Below, one piece after another: positions 61,315-64,000 of a stretch of 64,000 bases of DNA; the stretch's first letter is position 1; each line of letters opens with the position of its first letter. Source of the stretch: CAIWHR01 sp963813415 (GTDB lineage: Bacteria; Pseudomonadota; Gammaproteobacteria; Burkholderiales; Casimicrobiaceae). The notes below the pieces were generated by a model. That model ran no database searches and was not told the origin of the DNA. It saw only the letters and a program-made list of their open reading frames with translations. The translations under genes were made by a program, and so were the position numbers. Where the stretch lies: the NCBI GenBank assembly GCA_963813415.1, contig CAWEYW010000009.1, forward strand, positions 682,001 through 746,000, written 5' to 3'.

Positions 61315-62289
61315 TCAGGGGACGAGAATCGTCGCTCCGACGGTGCCCCGCGACTCCAGCGCGCGATGCGCTGCGCCCGCCTGTGCCAGCGGAAACTCCT
61401 GCCGCGGCTCGCTGACCAGCTTGCCTTGCTGTACCAGCGCGAACATGTCCGTCGCCATGGCTTCGAGATCGGCACGTTTCGCTGCGTAGGTGAACAGCGT
61501 TGGCCGGGTAGCGTACAGCGAGCCCTTCTGGGCGAGGATACCGATGTCGAATGCGGCAATCGGCCCGGAGGCGCTGCCGAAGCTGACGAAGAGGCCGCGC
61601 GGCTGCAGGCAATCGAGCGATGCCGGAAACGTGTCCTTGCCGATGGAGTCGTACACGACGGGCACCCCCTTGCCGCCGGTGAGCTCCTTCACGCGCTGCA
61701 CGAAATTCTCGCGCGTGTAGACAATGGTGTGCGTGCAGCCGTGCTCGCGCGCCAGTTGCGCCTTGTCGTCGGAGCCGACGGTGCCGATCATCGTGACGCC
61801 GAGCGCGCGCGCCCACTGGCAGGCGATGAGACCCACGCCGCCGGCGGCCGCGTGGAAGACGATGGTGTCGCCACGCTTCAGCTGATAGGTCTGCCGGAAG
61901 AGGTACTGCACGGTCAGGCCCTTGAGCATCAGCGTAGCGGCCACGCGGTCGCTCACGCCCTCGGGGATGCGCACCAGCCGCTCCGCCGGCATGACGCGCA
62001 CCTGGCTGTAAGCCCCCGGTGCGCCGCCGCTGTAGGCCACGCGATCGCCCGCCTTCACCCAGTCGACATTCGGCCCCACCGCCTCCACCACGCCCGCGCC
62101 TTCGACGCCGAGGCCGGAAGGCAGCGGCAGCTTGTAGAGCCCGGTGCGGTGATACGTGTCGATGTAGTTGAGCCCGATCGCCGTATGACGCACACGCGCT
62201 TCGCCGGGGCCGGGCTCGCCGACAGGCACGTCCTCGTAGCGCAGCACTTCGGGTCCGCCGACGGCGTGGATGCGAATGGCAGCAGGCAT
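61315..62289 (-). CDS. NADPH:quinone oxidoreductase, zinc-free MDR family
   Basis: A 324-residue enzyme of the medium-chain dehydrogenase/reductase family, QOR-type. The N-terminus AAIRIHAVGGPEVLRYEDVP, GLNYIDTYHRTGLY and GLGVEGAGVVEAVGPN are conserved; the cofactor fold has FHAAAGGVGLIACQWARALG, a NADPH-binding AxxGxxG pattern. Catalytic zinc ligands of alcohol dehydrogenases are absent, as expected for QOR. The end SRGTVGATILVP matches. It is followed, 26 bases upstream on the same strand, by the crcB gene, so the two may share a message. Confidence 0.92.
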   Translation of the reverse strand: MPAAIRIHAVGGPEVLRYEDVPVGEPGPGEARVRHTAIGLNYIDTYHRTGLYKLPLPSGLGVEGAGVVEAVGPNVDWVKAGDRVAYSGGAPGAYSQVRVMPAERLVRIPEGVSDRVAATLMLKGLTVQYLFRQTYQLKRGDTIVFHAAAGGVGLIACQWARALGVTMIGTVGSDDKAQLAREHGCTHTIVYTRENFVQRVKELTGGKGVPVVYDSIGKDTFPASLDCLQPRGLFVSFGSASGPIAAFDIGILAQKGSLYATRPTLFTYAAKRADLEAMATDMFALVQQGKLVSEPRQEFPLAQAGAAHRALESRGTVGATILVP

Positions 62290-62315
62290 AGCGATCTCCG
62301 TGAAATGAATGGGAT

Positions 62316-62693
62316 TCAGCCCAGGGCGCGGTACGTCGCGAGCCCGGCCACCGTCAGCAGCAGCGACCCGCCAAGATGCACGAGGGCGAGCAGGATTCCC
62401 GCGCCGTAATCGCCGCGCAACAGCAACTGTGTCACTTCCGACGAGAAAGTGGAGAAGGTGGTGAGGCCGCCGAGCGCGCCGGTGATGACGAAGAGCCGCG
62501 CTTCGGGCGGCAGGTCGTGCCGCGCCGCGAAGAAGGCGACCGCGAAGCCGACCAGATAGCCACCGACCAGATTGGAAGCGAGCGTGCCCAGCGGGAACTG
62601 CGGCAAGCGTGGATTGAGTGCGACCGAGAGGCCCCAGCGCAGCCACGCCCCGATCGCCGCGCCGAGCCCTACGGCGACGAAGCTCGCCATCAT
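62316..62693 (-). CDS. crcB: Fluoride channel CrcB/Fluc
   Basis: A 125-residue membrane protein forming dual-topology dimers that export fluoride. Four segments are visible; GLGAAIGAWLRWGLSVALNP, FPLGTLASNLVGGYLVGFAV and the signature GALGGLTTFSTFSSEV are typical (the TFSTFSSE run lines the pore). Two adjacent ATGs (62693, 62690) can start it; no fluoride riboswitch was seen because the upstream DNA is coding. It sits between the cupin gene and the quinone reductase gene on the same strand. Confidence 0.94.
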   Translation of the reverse strand: MMASFVAVGLGAAIGAWLRWGLSVALNPRLPQFPLGTLASNLVGGYLVGFAVAFFAARHDLPPEARLFVITGALGGLTTFSTFSSEVTQLLLRGDYGAGILLALVHLGGSLLLTVAGLATYRALG

Positions 62694-62736
62694 GGAGCAT
62701 GCTCGCGGTGCAACCGGCACCTGACGACCGGCCGCA

Positions 62737-63210
62737 TCAGCGCACGAACTGGTTCACGTACGCGCCACCGAGGCCCACGCGCTCGTAATGCGCACGGCAC
62801 ATGTCGATCTTGGTCCACACGTCCTCGTAGCCGATGACCGCGTCGGCGCTGTCGAGATAGATCATCGCGCCACTGATGTTGAAGAAGGTGATCATCTCGG
62901 TGCAGTCTTCCGGCACGGTCAGGGTGTGGATCTCGCCTGGCGGCTCGTACACGAAGCTCCCGGTCTCCGCGATCCAGTCGTGCTCCAGGTAACGCCAACG
63001 CCCCTTGATGACATAACCGGTCACGGCCATCGGATGGCGATGCCGCGACAGGGTCCCCGACCGGCGCACACGCAGCAGGTTGCACCAGCCCCCGCTGACC
63101 GTGTTGAGCAGCAGCGGCCGGAACCAGACGTCCGCCGCCTGCGGCACCCACACGCGTTCGTCCTGTGGCAACGCGGCGAACGCCAGCTCCGGCTGGATGT
63201 GCAGCATCAT
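62737..63210 (-). CDS. Cupin dioxygenase, 2,4'-dihydroxyacetophenone dioxygenase-like
   Basis: A 157-residue cupin. The metal-binding motif HRHPMAVTGYVIKGRWRYLE has two His and Glu-like ligand positions and SFVYEPPGEIHTLTVPEDCT supplies the second His; YLDSADAVIGYEDVWTKID is typical of the 2,4'-dihydroxyacetophenone dioxygenase family. Two adjacent ATGs (63210, 63207) can serve as start. It probably cleaves a C-C bond in an aromatic ketone-like compound, but the substrate is not known. A short helical-repeat gene and an SDR gene lie upstream on the same strand. Confidence 0.85.
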   Translation of the reverse strand: MMLHIQPELAFAALPQDERVWVPQAADVWFRPLLLNTVSGGWCNLLRVRRSGTLSRHRHPMAVTGYVIKGRWRYLEHDWIAETGSFVYEPPGEIHTLTVPEDCTEMITFFNISGAMIYLDSADAVIGYEDVWTKIDMCRAHYERVGLGGAYVNQFVR

Positions 63211-63227
63211 GGATGGTCCCGGGTCGA

Positions 63228-63479
63228 TCAGGCCGCCGATTGGACGACCAGGGCCTTCAGCGCCGCGATCTCCGCGTTCGCCGTGTTCGCATGGGGCAAG
63301 GCACGATGCGCACGACGATACCAGTAGCGCGCATTTTCGAGATCGCCCTCGAGGAGATGGACGATGCCGTGGGCCCAGAAGCCGAGGGCGCTCGATTCCT
63401 TCTGCACGAGCGCATGTGCCGCCTGCCATTCGCCGAGCTCCAGATGCTGCACCGCGCGTTCCATCGACGACGTCTGCAT
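63228..63479 (-). CDS. Short helical-repeat (TPR-like) protein
   Basis: An 83-residue protein with two helix-turn-helix repeats, SSMERAVQHLELGEWQAAHA and LEGDLENARYWYRRAHRALP, of TPR-like spacing. GGAGG lies 6 bases before the ATG at 63479, so it is well supported. It lies between the SDR gene and the cupin gene, all on the minus strand and closely packed, suggesting one operon. No named family could be assigned. Confidence 0.8.
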   Translation of the reverse strand: MQTSSMERAVQHLELGEWQAAHALVQKESSALGFWAHGIVHLLEGDLENARYWYRRAHRALPHANTANAEIAALKALVVQSAA

Positions 63480-63538
63480 GCAATCCTCCCTGGAAGCGAT
63501 GGTGCGCGTAGCCCGTACCCGCGATGCCGTCGCGAAGC

Positions 63539-64000
63539 TCAATTGATCAGGTAGCCGCCGTCGACGGGCAGCACCACGCCGGTCACGAACCGTGCGGCGG
63601 GCGAGCACAGGAAAAGCACGGCACCGGCCACGTCCTCGGGGGATCCCCAGCGTCCGAGCGGCGTGCGCGCGAGGATCGCCTCGCTACGTTGGGCATCGTC
63701 CTGCAACGGGCGCGTCAGGCCGGTGGCAATCCAGCCCGGGGCAACGGCGTTCACCCGCACACGGTCCACAGCATAAGCGATCGCCAGCGATTTCGTCAGC
63801 TGGGCGATGCCGCCCTTGCTTGCGCTGTAACCGGGTACGACGCCGCCGCCGAAGAACGACAGCATCGATGCCGTATTGACGATCGATCCCGCCGCTTGCG
63901 CGAGCAGGGGTCGCGCCGCGCTGCACAGGCGCATCGTGCCGTTGAGATTGATGTCGACCACATCGGCAAAGACGGCGGGGTCGTGCTCCACGCCGCGGCG
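63539..64000 (-). CDS. Short-chain dehydrogenase/reductase (5' end outside window)
   Basis: The last 153 codons of an SDR-family oxidoreductase. SIVNTASMLSFFGGGVVPGY and SASKGGIAQLTKSLA hold the catalytic Ser, Tyr and Lys (YSASKG), and RVRVNAVAPGWIATGLTRPL plus FVTGVVLPVDGGYLIN are the usual C-terminal motifs. The NAD(P)-binding Gly-rich half is beyond position 64000. It heads the SDR / helical-repeat / cupin run. Substrate unknown. Confidence 0.93.
   Translation of the reverse strand, partial: RRGVEHDPAVFADVVDINLNGTMRLCSAARPLLAQAAGSIVNTASMLSFFGGGVVPGYSASKGGIAQLTKSLAIAYAVDRVRVNAVAPGWIATGLTRPLQDDAQRSEAILARTPLGRWGSPEDVAGAVLFLCSPAARFVTGVVLPVDGGYLIN

Noticed and set aside
62316..62693. Fluoride riboswitch upstream of crcB
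   Set aside because: The upstream DNA is the end of the cupin gene with only about 40 bases between; no riboswitch fold could be placed there.

Overview
The window is GC-rich (roughly two thirds G+C by eye) and densely coded on both strands. Its gene content and order suggest a betaproteobacterium, of an order such as Burkholderiales or a near relative. The pointers are a PhaM-like polyhydroxyalkanoate granule protein, the run FAD-oxidoreductase / PP0621-family protein / PilS-like kinase / PilR-like regulator, the run YciB / BolA / parvulin isomerase, a tripartite tricarboxylate transporter (TctAB) and the long single-chain PurL. The species assignment is inference; there is no rRNA, CRISPR array, origin or intact mobile element here.

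Layout. 1-3.6 kb: a dipeptide/peptide ABC importer (dppA, dppB, dppC cut by the window edge), with palindromic repeats between dppA and dppB. 3.7-7.7 kb: rlmB, a MarC-family membrane protein, and an MBOAT acyltransferase paired with an SGNH-like partner. 7.8-9.7 kb: tRNA-Arg(CCT), then a gene-poor stretch and a frameshifted exported isochorismatase. 9.7-13.4 kb: an ArsR regulator with two SRPBCC proteins and two matching palindromic operator candidates, a glutathione S-transferase, a DUF4389 membrane protein and a DUF1328 peptide. 13.5-19.7 kb (minus strand): rhomboid protease, a TPR-like remnant, an HD-type hydrolase, a KefB-type antiporter, and a SulP-STAS-cyclic-nucleotide-binding fusion. 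20.2-28.3 kb: a broken exported protein, a 1411-residue double-cyclase/AAA/TPR regulator, and an M61 peptidase.

28.3-34.8 kb holds a PEBP-family protein, a second GST, the PhaM-like protein, a GlcD-type FAD oxidoreductase, and a PilS/PilR-type two-component pair. 34.9-41 kb is the accessory stretch: an integrase remnant, a DUF3455 lipoprotein, an exported protein of unknown function, an RskA-like anti-sigma factor with its ECF sigma factor, a lower-GC M48 peptidase, an IS1182-type transposase remnant, and a second copy of the exported protein. 41-47 kb: a secreted trypsin-like protease with a DUF5648 tail, a PH-domain protein, AmpD, a ligase-associated exonuclease, YciB, BolA and a parvulin isomerase. 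47.5-56.3 kb: TctB/TctA, a gamma-glutamyltransferase, a gamma-carbonic anhydrase, a tiny lipoprotein, PurL and a small zinc-ribbon protein. 56.3-64 kb: a glutamate/aspartate-type ABC importer (gltI-J-K-L order), bifunctional NAD(P)HX repair enzyme, quinone reductase, CrcB, a cupin dioxygenase, a short helical-repeat protein and an SDR cut by the window end.

Working together: several runs are translationally coupled by overlaps (dppB/dppC, MBOAT/SGNH, sigma/anti-sigma, yciB/bolA, tctB/tctA, ampD/exonuclease, purL/lipoprotein/carbonic anhydrase). The best candidates for something not yet described are the ECF sigma locus flanked by two paralogous exported proteins, the double-cyclase regulator lying near a cyclic-nucleotide-gated SulP transporter, the twin ArsR-operator arrangement, and several possible leaderless promoters.
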